A stretch of DNA of 64,000 nt, taken from the NCBI RefSeq assembly GCF_017313105.1, contig NZ_JAFLND010000004.1, positions 1 to 64,000 of the forward strand, given 5' to 3'. The position numbers and the translations under genes were made by a program. Positions 34,982 to 44,242 of this stretch are shown piece after piece. Every line of letters starts with the position of its first letter. The first letter of the stretch is position 1. Origin of the DNA: [Muricauda] lutisoli (nom. illeg.). Its GTDB lineage: Bacteria > Bacteroidota > Bacteroidia > Flavobacteriales > Flavobacteriaceae. Under the pieces are notes generated by a model. That model did no database searches and was not told the DNA's origin. It saw only the letters and a list, made by a program, of their open reading frames with translations.

Positions 34982-36859
34982 ATGGAAGAAAAGAAGCTGG
35001 ATATTAAATCCATTATTGGATTTGTACTGATTTTTGGGATACTCATTTATATGTTTTACCAAAATCAGCCTACGCCAGAAGAGTTAGAGGCACAAAAAGC
35101 TGAACAAGCACAGCAAGCGCAGGTCGAGGAAGAGGAAGCCAAAGCTGAGGAAGAAGCCAAAACGGCTCCTGTTAAGGAAACAAAAACCATCGACTTGTCC
35201 GATTCTACGGCGGTTGCCCAGTATAAAAGCACCGTTGGGGCATTTGGTTTTACACAAACATCGGACGGTAATACCATTCTGGAAAATGAGGTGCTGAAAC
35301 TTGAGGTCTCCAATAAAGGAGGACAAATTGTTGAGGCAAAAATGAAGAATTTTGTCACTCACGATTCTGTACCCATCTATTTGGTGAAAGATGGCAACGC
35401 CAATTTTGCCTTGAACTTCACTACTTCGGACAATAGAGTTTTAAGTACGGCCGACCTGTATTTTGAGCCTTCACTGAGCCAAAGTGGTGATAATAAGGTG
35501 CTTTCCATGAAGGCCAAAGTGGCCAATGATCAGTATTTGGAGTACCGTTACGAAATGAAACCAAATGAATATTTGGTGGACTTCACCGTTCGGTCCCAAG
35601 GTTTGAGCGGTGTTTTCAACAGTAGCCAGCCAGTTACTTTGGAATGGGATTTAAAAGGTATTCGACACGATCAGAGTGTGAGATATGAAAATCGATATAC
35701 CCGATTAACCTATAACCACGACGACGGAAATATCAGCAAGCTTTCGGAGAGTAGCGATTTTGATGAGGAAACCGAAGTGGATGTTAAGTGGTTGTCGTAC
35801 CGTCAGCACTTTTTTAGTTCAATTTTAGCTGCCGACGATCATTTTAAAACAGCTGATTTGACTTCTACAAACTTGGTCGAGGAAGAAAGCAAGGAACTAC
35901 GTTTTACCAAAGAATACACGACAAGGGCTCCGTTGGAGTTAAAAGGAGGCGAACTGGGCCAAAATATGTATTGGTACTACGGACCAACGGATGTTAAAGT
36001 ATTGGATGATTATGAGGATTTGGGTCTGGTAGAGTCGATTCCTTTTGGATGGGGAATCTTTGGTTGGATCAACCGCTATGTCTTTACTCCGTTCTACACT
36101 TTCTTGAGTTCGTTCTTGCCCTATGGAATCGCCATTATTATCATGACAATTATGGTACGATTGGCACTTTCGCCAGTGACGTACAAATCCTATTTGTCGC
36201 AGGCCAAAATGAAGGTGTTGAAACCTGAAATTTCGGAAATCAGCGAAAAGTACAAGGACAATGCCATGAAAAAACAGCAGGAGACCATGAAGGTTTACAA
36301 CAAGGCAGGGGTGAGCCCTATGAGTGGTTGTGTGCCCGCATTGTTGCAGTTGCCGATTTTCTACGCACTGTTTATGTTCTTCCCAACATCGTTTGCACTG
36401 CGTCAAAAATCATTCCTTTGGGCGGAGGATCTTTCCTCTTACGACACCATTTTTGAGTTGCCGTTTACCATACCATTTTATGGGGACCACGTATCGTTGT
36501 TCCCGATTTTGGCATCCATAGCCATCTTCTTCTATATGCAGATGACAACAGGTCAGAGCATGCAGATGCAACAACAGCCTGGTATGCCGAACATGAAATT
36601 TATTATGTACCTATCGCCTATTATGATGTTGTTCTTCTTTAACAACTATGCGAGTGGGTTGAGTTTGTATTACTTTATCTCCAACTTGATTACCATCTTT
36701 ATAATGTTGGCCATCAAGAACTACATTTTGGATGAGGATAAAATCCATGCCCAGATACAGGAGAACAAGAAAAAGCCTAAAAAAGAGAATAAGTTCCAGC
36801 GTAAGATGCGCGAGATGATGGAGCAGGCCGAGGAGCAAAAGAAATCTGGAAGAAGATAA
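34982..36859 (+). CDS. yidC: Membrane protein insertase YidC
   Basis: 625 residues. One N-terminal helix (IIGFVLIFGILIYMFY) is followed by an acidic, Ala/Glu/Gln-rich linker, a large periplasmic beta domain (about 75-345), and the conserved insertase core: GIAIIIMTIMVRLALSPVTYKSYLSQAKM with the hydrophilic-groove Arg, CVPALLQLPIFYALFMFFPTSFALR, and further helices to residue ~580. The basic C-terminal tail (KKPKKENKFQRKMREMM) probably contacts the ribosome. Inserts and folds inner-membrane proteins with or without Sec. The periplasmic domain is of the long Gram-negative type. Confidence 0.96.
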   Translation: MEEKKLDIKSIIGFVLIFGILIYMFYQNQPTPEELEAQKAEQAQQAQVEEEEAKAEEEAKTAPVKETKTIDLSDSTAVAQYKSTVGAFGFTQTSDGNTILENEVLKLEVSNKGGQIVEAKMKNFVTHDSVPIYLVKDGNANFALNFTTSDNRVLSTADLYFEPSLSQSGDNKVLSMKAKVANDQYLEYRYEMKPNEYLVDFTVRSQGLSGVFNSSQPVTLEWDLKGIRHDQSVRYENRYTRLTYNHDDGNISKLSESSDFDEETEVDVKWLSYRQHFFSSILAADDHFKTADLTSTNLVEEESKELRFTKEYTTRAPLELKGGELGQNMYWYYGPTDVKVLDDYEDLGLVESIPFGWGIFGWINRYVFTPFYTFLSSFLPYGIAIIIMTIMVRLALSPVTYKSYLSQAKMKVLKPEISEISEKYKDNAMKKQQETMKVYNKAGVSPMSGCVPALLQLPIFYALFMFFPTSFALRQKSFLWAEDLSSYDTIFELPFTIPFYGDHVSLFPILASIAIFFYMQMTTGQSMQMQQQPGMPNMKFIMYLSPIMMLFFFNNYASGLSLYYFISNLITIFIMLAIKNYILDEDKIHAQIQENKKKPKKENKFQRKMREMMEQAEEQKKSGRR

Positions 36860-36893
36860 TCCAGAAGCAGATTGCTTTTTGATCAACATAAAA

Positions 36894-36924
36894 AAACTCC
36901 CTCAAGATTTCTTGGGGGAGTTTC
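36894..36924 (+). terminator. Terminator of yidC
   Basis: AACTCCCTCAAG (36895-36906) pairs with CTTGGGGGAGTT (36911-36922), with a loop of four bases and one mismatch. The tail is T-rich only for a few bases (TTTCCATTT). The 36925-37072 stretch that follows holds no gene I can support. Confidence 0.65.
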
Positions 36925-37072
36925 CATTTATAGGTATAGTTTGGAAAGATTTGGGACTCCAAAGATGCAGGATTACCGACGTTCAAAAAATTAAAAGTTG
37001 TAAAACACCTTTTTTTTGTGGGAAAATATTCCCTTGTTGATGTGTCATCGACGAACGGTAAACCCCAGACGA

Positions 37073-37106
37073 TAAAAAGCCCCCTCAATTTGAATTGAGG
37101 AGGCTT
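37073..37106 (-). terminator. Terminator of the FAS1 lipoprotein gene
   Basis: Read on the minus strand, AAGCCTCCTCAATT and AATTGAGGGGGCTT form a 14-bp stem with one mismatch, then CTTTTTATC. It lies 36 bp after the stop codon at 37142. Confidence 0.78.
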
Positions 37107-37141
37107 CTAAGCACTATCAATGTAATCAAAAACTGGTTAGC

Positions 37142-39010
37142 TTAGTTTGAAGTGTCTGGAATAAGTACAGTATCTACTACGTGAATCACACCGTTTACAG
37201 CTTGTACATCCACAGCGTCTATTCCAATCCCAGGATTTCCTGCTCCATCGGTAATATCGGCAATGTTATCACCTGTACCTGGTAGGTTAATGGTAATCAT
37301 GTCACCTTCCAATGTAGTTGCGGTGGCTCCATCGCTCAAGTCACCAGAGCGAACATTGGCACCAGCTACAACATGGTGTTGCAAGATTGGAATCAAGTCA
37401 GCTTCGGCTGGAATGCTGGCAAGCGCATCGAATGCAGCATTAGTTGGTGCAAATACGGTAAATGGATCGCTTCCGGCTCCGTCTTGGGCGGACAATACGC
37501 TTACAAAATCTGTACTTGGCGTCAATTCGGTCAAGGCTTGAACCAAAGTGGAGAAGTTAGGATCGGCAGCGGCAAATGTTACAACTGTTGGCAAGTCGAT
37601 TACGGCATCAACAGTATGGATTACCCCGTTGCTTGCCACAATATCCGCCATCACAACATTACTAGTTCCATTTAGGGTAACACCGTCATCCGTATTTATA
37701 TATAGGCTCAAGTTTTCATCTACATCAAACTCCGCAGCAGTATTCACATAGGAATTTGTCAAATCTGAAGAGAAGGCAGCTGCACCTACTACAACATGGT
37801 TGGACAGAATTGCATTTAAATCATTGGAGTTTGGATTGGTAAAAGCACTAAAAGCATCGTTGCCTGGCGCAAATACGGTAAACGTTTCCTCTTCATTGGA
37901 TAGCAAGTCGGTGAAAGTTGTGTTTCCACCATCGGTCAAAGCACCTACCAAAGAAGTAAGTCCTGGGTTAGCAATGGCATGGTCCACGATATTAGGAATA
38001 TCGATTACGGCATCAACTACATGTACAACACCGTTAAGGGCTTTTACATCTGGAGTTACTACAGTAGAACCTCCGTTAAAAGTAACACCATCAGAGGTAT
38101 CGAAGAACAGACTTACGTTTTGGTCGCCAGCTCCAATGGCCAAAGTACTTGTATAACCAGAACCAAGTCCAACCAAGTCTTCCGAAGTCACCTCGCCACT
38201 AATTACGTGGTTGAGCAAAACGTTGGTCAAAACGTCCACTGGAATATCTGTCAATGCTGCACCATCAAGGAAAGCTTCAAATGCTGCATCGGTCGGTGCC
38301 AATACGGTAAATGGTCCGTCACCGCGCAATACGGTTGGCAAATCCCCATCAGCTTCGGTCAGTGCTGCAACCAAATTTTGAAGGTTTTCGTTACCAATGG
38401 CCAAATCGGTGATAGGTACCAAAATAATATCGGCCAATTCATCTATAATGGCTTGGGGCAATAAAACTTTATCGATTATATGAACAACTCCATTAGAAAC
38501 TTCTATGTCCGCAGTAGTTACCTCTGCAGCAACATCGGTGGCATCTTGTATAAACACTCCTCCTTGGGTAGATACTTGTAAAGAAGAACCTTGCAGGGTG
38601 GTTAGACTCATCCCATCGCTCAAATCTGTGGAAAGAGCAGCATCGGCTACTACATGGTAAGTTAGAATCACGGCCAACAAGTCTTGTAGTTGTTGGGAAC
38701 TAAAGTCGTCCAGTGAATCAAAACCATCCAATTGGGCCAATAAATCATTAAAAGCCTGGTTGGTTGGTGCAAAAACTGTGAAAGGTCCTTCACCACTTAA
38801 AGCAGTTACCAAATCGTTGTTGGCACTTTCGTCAGCCTTTTGAAGGGCAGCGACCAAAGTACTCAATTCTGCAGTGGCCTGTGCTGCTTCAACAATGTTC
38901 ACACCTTCTTCGGGAGGTGGGGTTGTTCCGTTGTCATCATCGGAGCACGAGGTGAATCCGATAAGTAATAATAATAAGGTCAGTCGGGTTAAATGTTTAA
39001 GAGTCTTCAT
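37142..39010 (-). CDS. Four-domain fasciclin (FAS1) lipoprotein
   Basis: 622 residues. A lipoprotein signal (LTLLLLLIGFTSC, Cys22) and an acidic SDDDNGTTPPPEEG linker are followed by four FAS1 domains starting near residues 38, 200, 340 and 478. Each has the H1/H2 pattern 'PFTVFAPTNAAF' and 'G.IHVVD.V', and the repeats are also obvious in the DNA. FAS1 domains mediate adhesion to proteins or polysaccharides. Probably on the outer face of the outer membrane; a role in biofilm or surface attachment is likely but not shown by sequence. Monocistronic, with its own promoter and terminator. Confidence 0.93.
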   Translation of the reverse strand: MKTLKHLTRLTLLLLLIGFTSCSDDDNGTTPPPEEGVNIVEAAQATAELSTLVAALQKADESANNDLVTALSGEGPFTVFAPTNQAFNDLLAQLDGFDSLDDFSSQQLQDLLAVILTYHVVADAALSTDLSDGMSLTTLQGSSLQVSTQGGVFIQDATDVAAEVTTADIEVSNGVVHIIDKVLLPQAIIDELADIILVPITDLAIGNENLQNLVAALTEADGDLPTVLRGDGPFTVLAPTDAAFEAFLDGAALTDIPVDVLTNVLLNHVISGEVTSEDLVGLGSGYTSTLAIGAGDQNVSLFFDTSDGVTFNGGSTVVTPDVKALNGVVHVVDAVIDIPNIVDHAIANPGLTSLVGALTDGGNTTFTDLLSNEEETFTVFAPGNDAFSAFTNPNSNDLNAILSNHVVVGAAAFSSDLTNSYVNTAAEFDVDENLSLYINTDDGVTLNGTSNVVMADIVASNGVIHTVDAVIDLPTVVTFAAADPNFSTLVQALTELTPSTDFVSVLSAQDGAGSDPFTVFAPTNAAFDALASIPAEADLIPILQHHVVAGANVRSGDLSDGATATTLEGDMITINLPGTGDNIADITDGAGNPGIGIDAVDVQAVNGVIHVVDTVLIPDTSN

Positions 39011-39098
39011 TTGATGATAGATATTTGTTTAACTATTTAAAACTATGGTTAAACAAAATAAAAACAATAATGTTTAACATTTTTAATAAAAACTTTAA

Positions 39099-39133
39099 CA
39101 AAAGTAATAATCTGCTATCCTGTAGTTTACAAA
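39099..39133 (-). promoter_or_regulatory. Promoter of the FAS1 gene
   Basis: On the minus strand TTTG (39133-39130) and TACTTTTG (39106-39099) are 23 bp apart, a good match to the Bacteroidota promoter. It would leave a leader of about 85 nt before the ATG at 39010. Confidence 0.6.
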
Positions 39134-39186
39134 TTGGATAGGATTGGTTTAAGACATAATTATCATAATAAGTGAGCGTCAATTTG

Positions 39187-39194
39187 TATTTTTG
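39187..39194 (+). promoter_or_regulatory. -7 box of mnmA
   Basis: TATTTTTG, a full TAnnTTTG match, 18 nt before the ATG at 39213. No clear -33 element. Confidence 0.5.
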
Positions 39195-39212
39195 TGCTCT
39201 TAAATCATTGCA

Positions 39213-40403
39213 ATGAAAAAGGTTGTTGTTGGACTTTCGGGAGGAGTGGATTCAAGCGTAGCGGCTTATCTGCTTAAGGAACAGGGGTACGATGTCATTG
39301 GCCTGTTTATGAAAAACTGGCATGATGATTCCGTGACCATATCCGAGGAGTGTCCATGGCTGGAGGACAGCAATGATGCCTTGATTGTTGCCGAAAAACT
39401 TGGGATTCCATTCCAGACAGTGGATTTAAGCACCGAGTACAAAGAGCGTATCGTGGATTATATGTTCAATGAATACGAAAAGGGAAGAACACCCAATCCC
39501 GATGTACTTTGCAATCGTGAAATCAAGTTTGATGTGTTCATGAAAATCGCCCTGCAATTGGGAGCCGATTATGTGGCCACGGGTCATTATTGCAGAAAGG
39601 GAACTGTTCAAAATGAAGATGGTACCGAAACCTATCAGTTGTTGTCCGGAAAAGACCCAAACAAAGATCAGTCTTATTTCCTTTGTCAACTTTCCCAGGA
39701 GCAGTTGGCCAAAACTTTATTCCCAATTGGTGAGTTGTTAAAACCAGAAGTAAGGAAAATAGCTGCAGAAAACAACTTGATCACAGCTGATAAAAAGGAT
39801 TCCCAAGGATTGTGTTTTGTGGGAAAGGTACATTTACCTGAATTTTTACAACAAAAACTAAAGCCCAAAAAAGGCTTAATAGTGGAAGTGCCCAGCGATG
39901 CAGTGCAATTCTCCACTACAGTTCCGGAGTTCCAAAACGAAAGGGAAAAGTTATTCTTCCAAGCAGAAAAGCCTGTTTATTCCGAATCCGACGGAAAGGT
40001 GGTAGGGGAGCATCAAGGTGCACACTATTTCACCATTGGACAACGCAAAGGGCTGAACGTAGGCGGAACCAAAGAACCTCTGTTCGTAATTGATACCGAT
40101 GTAGATAAGAACATTATTTACACAGGGCAAGGCAAAACACATCCTGGTCTGCTCAGAAATACATTGTTCATTAAAGAAGATGAACTCCATTGGGTACGCC
40201 CGGATTTAGCCTTGAAGGTGGACGAAACCATGGAGGTGATGGCCCGCATCCGATACCGTCAACCCCTACAATCAGCTACGCTTTACAAAGTAGAAAATGG
40301 ATTGTTCGTGGACTTTAAAGAGAAACAATCGGCCATTACCGAAGGGCAGTTTGCTGCATGGTACATTAATGACGAGTTGATTGGTTCTGGGGTGATCTCC
40401 TAA
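39213..40403 (+). CDS. mnmA: tRNA-specific 2-thiouridylase MnmA
   Basis: 396 residues. The PP-loop is [16 protein letters not shown] (6-21), the catalytic nucleophile Cys100 in [13 protein letters not shown], and the second redox Cys201 in [16 protein letters not shown] and KDQSYFL motifs are also present. Makes the 2-thio group of s2U34 in tRNA for Glu, Gln and Lys. Compared with E. coli, the middle contains a longer insertion, about 35 residues between KGLIVEV and GKVVGEHQG, and the early loop reads TISEECPW. Cytoplasmic. Followed at 54 bp by the FabK-like gene on the same strand. Confidence 0.95.
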   Translation: MKKVVVGLSGGVDSSVAAYLLKEQGYDVIGLFMKNWHDDSVTISEECPWLEDSNDALIVAEKLGIPFQTVDLSTEYKERIVDYMFNEYEKGRTPNPDVLCNREIKFDVFMKIALQLGADYVATGHYCRKGTVQNEDGTETYQLLSGKDPNKDQSYFLCQLSQEQLAKTLFPIGELLKPEVRKIAAENNLITADKKDSQGLCFVGKVHLPEFLQQKLKPKKGLIVEVPSDAVQFSTTVPEFQNEREKLFFQAEKPVYSESDGKVVGEHQGAHYFTIGQRKGLNVGGTKEPLFVIDTDVDKNIIYTGQGKTHPGLLRNTLFIKEDELHWVRPDLALKVDETMEVMARIRYRQPLQSATLYKVENGLFVDFKEKQSAITEGQFAAWYINDELIGSGVIS

Positions 40404-40457
40404 ATAGATTCTTTATTTATTTTAATTATTTTGGTGGAAAATTGAATATAAATTTCC

Positions 40458-41399
40458 ATGCAAAATAAAATCACACAACTTTTCGGAATTGAATACCCAA
40501 TTATTCAAGCAGGAATGGTCTGGGCAAGCGGTTGGCGTTTAGCCTCTGCGGTTTCAAACGCTGGTGGATTGGGCTTGTTGGGTGCCGGAAGTATGTATCC
40601 CGAAATATTGGAGGAACATATCATCAAATGTAAAAATGCTACGGACAAACCTTTTGGGGTGAATGTACCCATGCTGTACCCTGACATTGAAAAATTGATG
40701 GATATTATCGTAAAGCATGAAGTGAAGATTGTGTTCACTTCGGCTGGAAACCCCAAGACCTGGACCAAGTTTCTTCAAGAGAAGGGAATAACCGTTGTGC
40801 ATGTGGTCAGTAGTGTAAAGTTTGCCCTCAAGGCTCAGGAAGCAGGAGTCGATGCTGTGGTGGCCGAAGGTTTTGAGGCGGGCGGACACAATGGGCGGGA
40901 TGAAACCACGACCATGGTACTTATTCCTTCTGTAAAGGAAAAAATACATATTCCCCTAATTGCCGCTGGAGGTATTGCTACCGGAAGGGCTATGTTGGCC
41001 GCTATGGTATTGGGGGCAGATGCCGTTCAGGTAGGGAGTAGGTTTGTGGCCACCCCAGAAGCATCGTCGCACGAACTTTTTAAAAAATGGGTGGTAGATG
41101 CCAAAGAAGGCGACACCCAATTGACCTTGAAGGAACTTGCACCTGTGCGCTTGCTCAAAAATAAATTTTTCCAAGATGTACAAGAGGCATATGCCAAAGG
41201 TGCCACTAAACAAGAATTAAAGGAATTGTTGGGTAGGGCCAGGGCCAAAAAAGGGATGTTTGAAGGCGATATGGAAGAAGGTGAACTGGAAATAGGTCAA
41301 GTTTCAGGATTGATCCATAACATAACTCCAGCAGCGGAAATCGTAGCAGAGTTAATGGGCGAATTCAATCGAGCAAAAGCCCAAATACAAGACCTTTAG
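40458..41399 (+). CDS. Nitronate monooxygenase / FabK-like flavoprotein
   Basis: 313 residues, the size of the 2-nitropropane dioxygenase/FabK group. The FMN TIM barrel has IEYPIIQAGMVWASGWRLASAVSNAGGLGLLG, the catalytic His in EGFEAGGHNGRDE, and the FMN phosphate sites LIAAGGIATGRAMLAAMVLGADAVQVGSRF. Sequence alone does not separate nitronate detoxification from enoyl-ACP reductase II; the short C-terminal part with AELMGEFNRA fits either. Probably transcribed with mnmA. Confidence 0.85.
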   Translation: MQNKITQLFGIEYPIIQAGMVWASGWRLASAVSNAGGLGLLGAGSMYPEILEEHIIKCKNATDKPFGVNVPMLYPDIEKLMDIIVKHEVKIVFTSAGNPKTWTKFLQEKGITVVHVVSSVKFALKAQEAGVDAVVAEGFEAGGHNGRDETTTMVLIPSVKEKIHIPLIAAGGIATGRAMLAAMVLGADAVQVGSRFVATPEASSHELFKKWVVDAKEGDTQLTLKELAPVRLLKNKFFQDVQEAYAKGATKQELKELLGRARAKKGMFEGDMEEGELEIGQVSGLIHNITPAAEIVAELMGEFNRAKAQIQDL

Positions 41400-41449
41400 T
41401 GCGTTGATCGTGATAATCTGAGAAAATATTAATATATTTAACAAGCGCA

Positions 41450-41923
41450 ATGAGAACACTAATCCCCACACTACTCTTTTTTGTGCTCGCCTCGCATTGT
41501 CATGGACAAGTGGAGCGGGACAAAGCACTCCATTTTTTGGGCGGTAATCTTTTTGGCCTTGCTGGGGCAGGGATTGCTAAACAAGCTTCTCATGGAAACC
41601 GTATCTGGACTTTTGTAGGTTCGGTAGCGGGAAGTACCCTGGTAGGGGTAGCAAAAGAAACCGTGGATGCAGGGCAGCGCGATAATGGTTGGGACAATGA
41701 AGACTTGGCCGCAACCATTTTGGGGGGAATCACCGTAGGGGTTACCATTGATCTTTTCGCAAAGAAGGATGACCGTAAACGTTTGCGTGGTCGTTATTCC
41801 AAACTCGATGTAAAAAAGAAAAAACATATTCTTCAACCACAAACCGAATTTGTTGTGCTAGATGGAAAACTTCCATCATTGAATACTTTGGGACTTTCCA
41901 ATCAGGAGCTTACAACTAAATAA
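41450..41923 (+). CDS. Exported YfiM-like small protein, function unknown
   Basis: 157 residues with a signal peptide (LIPTLLFFVLASHCHGQ). The mature N-terminus DKALHFLGGNLFGLAGAG resembles YfiM/DUF2279 proteins, where a conserved Asp-Lys-x-x-His stands before a hydrophobic helix. It contains one or two Gly/Ala-rich helices (GSVAGSTLVGVAKETVDAGQ, ATILGGITVGVTIDLFA) and a basic C-terminus. Probably an inner-membrane or periplasmic protein. Its end overlaps the convergent DUF58 gene by 8 bp. Function unknown. Confidence 0.6.
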   Translation: MRTLIPTLLFFVLASHCHGQVERDKALHFLGGNLFGLAGAGIAKQASHGNRIWTFVGSVAGSTLVGVAKETVDAGQRDNGWDNEDLAATILGGITVGVTIDLFAKKDDRKRLRGRYSKLDVKKKKHILQPQTEFVVLDGKLPSLNTLGLSNQELTTK

Positions 41924-43247
41924 TCCCTCTCGCTTTTATTTCCAAATATTTATTAATGGTATTTACGGTAAGTTCTTCTGGCTTGGTCAAAATGGTCTGG
42001 ATGCCATACTTTTGAAGTTCTTTTTGCATCAATCGTTTTTCCAATGAAAATTTCTCGGCAATGGTCTTCTGGTAAATGGCTTGTAAATCTTCAACATCTT
42101 CAGCTACTAAAGATTCCAATTCCGTGTTTTCAAAGAAAATAATCACCAATACGTGCTTTTTGGCCATGGCCAATATATAGGGCAACTGCCTTTTGAGTCC
42201 CGATATGTGTTCAAAATTGGTATAGAGCAATAAAAGACTGCGTTGGTTCACTTTACGTTTGACATGGGCATACAGCAGGCCGAAATCAGAATCGGAATAA
42301 TCTGTGGAGATATTGTACAGGCTCTCCATGATGGTGTTGAGGTGCGTGATTTTCTGGACGGCTGGTACAAAAGTTTCAATCTTTTTGGAGAAGGTGAGCA
42401 ATCCGGTCTTATCATTTCTTTTTAGGGCGACATTGGAAAAGGCCAAGGCGGAATTAATGGCATAGTCCAACAGGCTCAACCCGTTGAAGGGCATTTTCAT
42501 TACTCTTCCCGTATCAATAATGGAATAAATGGGCTGTGACCTCTCATCTTGGTACTGGTTCACCATCAGCTGGTTCTTTTTGGCCGTGGCTTTCCAATTA
42601 ATGGTCCTTACATCATCACCTTTTATATATTCCTTGATCTGTTCAAACTCTTGCGTATGTCCTATCCTCCTTATTTTTTTGAGTCCGAACTCGGTCAAGC
42701 GATTGCTCGTGGCCAAAAAGTCATATTGTTGCATTTGTATGATGGATGGATACACGGGAACCATTTGGTCTTTTTGGAATACATATTTTCTTTTTACAAT
42801 GTGTAAAGGAGAGGAGGCAAATACATTCAAGTTGCCAAAAACATATTCTCCACGTTCCACAGGACGGACGGAGTATTCAAAAAAGTGGGACTCACCTTTT
42901 TGCAGCTGTGTCTTATGTTCAAAATCCCTTTTTTGGAACTGTATGGGCAATTCATCGATTACCGAAATCCCTGTTTTAAAGGGATATTTGGAACTCAGGT
43001 GGACTGATAGAATATTTTCGTCGCTGTTGGATAATTTTTGAGGAAGTTTGCGATGTGCTTTTATGGCATTTTTGGTCGCATACATTAAATACAGGTCCAA
43101 AAAGAACAGCGTAAGCAACAGAAATACCAATATCCATGCAATGGGATAAAGTATCGGTAACCAATAGGAAATCACAAAGCATGCAGCCAGTACGGCGATA
43201 TACCGGAAGAAAACATTATGTATGTACAGCGACCTGAGCAATGCCAT
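41916..43247 (-). CDS. DUF58 (vWA-like) protein of the MoxR operon
   Basis: 443 residues. Two N-terminal helices (FFRYIAVLAACFVISYWLPI, AWILVFLLLTLFFLDLYLMYA) are followed by a soluble domain with the DUF58 signature EYIKGDDVRTINWKATAKKNQLMV and IIDTGRVM, a degenerate metal-ion-dependent adhesion site. Such proteins are partners of MoxR ATPases and may present target proteins for remodelling. Last gene of the six-gene operon; the MoxR stop lies 2 bp upstream of its start. Confidence 0.9.
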   Translation of the reverse strand: MALLRSLYIHNVFFRYIAVLAACFVISYWLPILYPIAWILVFLLLTLFFLDLYLMYATKNAIKAHRKLPQKLSNSDENILSVHLSSKYPFKTGISVIDELPIQFQKRDFEHKTQLQKGESHFFEYSVRPVERGEYVFGNLNVFASSPLHIVKRKYVFQKDQMVPVYPSIIQMQQYDFLATSNRLTEFGLKKIRRIGHTQEFEQIKEYIKGDDVRTINWKATAKKNQLMVNQYQDERSQPIYSIIDTGRVMKMPFNGLSLLDYAINSALAFSNVALKRNDKTGLLTFSKKIETFVPAVQKITHLNTIMESLYNISTDYSDSDFGLLYAHVKRKVNQRSLLLLYTNFEHISGLKRQLPYILAMAKKHVLVIIFFENTELESLVAEDVEDLQAIYQKTIAEKFSLEKRLMQKELQKYGIQTILTKPEELTVNTINKYLEIKARGII

Positions 43248-43249
43248 GC

Positions 43250-44242
43250 TTACCTTGGTATTTCAACAGATTCTATGATCATAGTGACCACATTTTCGGT
43301 GGTCATACCTTCCATTTCCCGTTCAGGTGTCAATATTACCCTGTGGTTGAGTACGGGTACCAAAGCTTTTTTTACATCTTCGGGTATCACAAAATCGCGC
43401 CCCGATATGGCAGCAAAAGCCTTTGCAGCTGTTAATGTGGCAATGGATGCCCTAGGTGAGGCACCAAGGTATAAATGTGGGTGGTTTCGGGTCTGTGTTA
43501 TAATGTTGGCGATATAATCCAATATTTTTTGTTCCACGACCACTTCGTGAATGTTCTTTTTGAATTCCAATAGTTTTTTAGGGGTGAGCACGGCCTTGAT
43601 CTTGTCCTGCGGCTTTTCGCCCTTACGTTCGTGATGGTTTTGTAGAATTACAACCTCTTCCTCTACAGAGGGGTAATCCACTTTGATCTTGAACAGGAAA
43701 CGGTCCAGTTGTGCCTCGGGCAGCGCGTATGTTCCTTCCTGTTCGATGGGGTTTTGTGTGGCCAACACCATAAAGGGCTGCCCCATTTTATACGTATTTC
43801 CATCCACAGTGGCCTGGCGTTCTTCCATGGTCTCAAAAAGAGCTGCCTGTGTTTTGGCTGGGGCACGGTTGATCTCGTCGATTAGAATGATGTTGGAAAA
43901 GATGGGACCTTTTTTAAATTCAAATTCATTGGTTTTGGTATTGAAAACAGAGGTCCCCAATATATCGCTCGGCATCAGATCAGGCGTAAACTGGATGCGA
44001 TTGAATTCGGTTTTGAGCGTTTTTGCAAACAACTTGGCCGTTACCGTTTTGGCTATTCCGGGTACTCCTTCGATCAAGGCGTGTCCATCGGCCAATATGG
44101 AAATAATCAAAAGTTCGATAAAATCCTTTTGGCCCACGATTATGGTGGACAGCTCCTTTTTTATTTGTTCCACGGTATCCCTTAACTCTTCCAAGGGGAC
44201 TCTATTGTTGAAATTCAAGTCGTTGTTTTCCTTATTTTCCAT
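43250..44242 (-). CDS. MoxR family AAA+ ATPase
   Basis: 330 residues. Walker A is GVPGIAKT (59-66) and Walker B IILIDEINR (118-126), followed by RAPAKTQAALFETMEE, sensor-1 ATQNPIEQEGTYALPEAQLDRFL with the Arg finger region, and the C-terminal lid ending in LTPEREMEGMT. MoxR ATPases act as chaperones that assemble or activate complexes, usually with a von Willebrand-type partner, here the DUF58 protein. It overlaps the DUF4350 gene by 11 bp, consistent with coupled synthesis. Confidence 0.95.
   Translation of the reverse strand: MENKENNDLNFNNRVPLEELRDTVEQIKKELSTIIVGQKDFIELLIISILADGHALIEGVPGIAKTVTAKLFAKTLKTEFNRIQFTPDLMPSDILGTSVFNTKTNEFEFKKGPIFSNIILIDEINRAPAKTQAALFETMEERQATVDGNTYKMGQPFMVLATQNPIEQEGTYALPEAQLDRFLFKIKVDYPSVEEEVVILQNHHERKGEKPQDKIKAVLTPKKLLEFKKNIHEVVVEQKILDYIANIITQTRNHPHLYLGASPRASIATLTAAKAFAAISGRDFVIPEDVKKALVPVLNHRVILTPEREMEGMTTENVVTMIIESVEIPR

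Noticed and set aside
37142..39010. Near-repeated DNA that might be tandem repeats or a mobile element.
   Set aside because: The repeats are the four FAS1 domains in one lipoprotein gene and match at the protein level.
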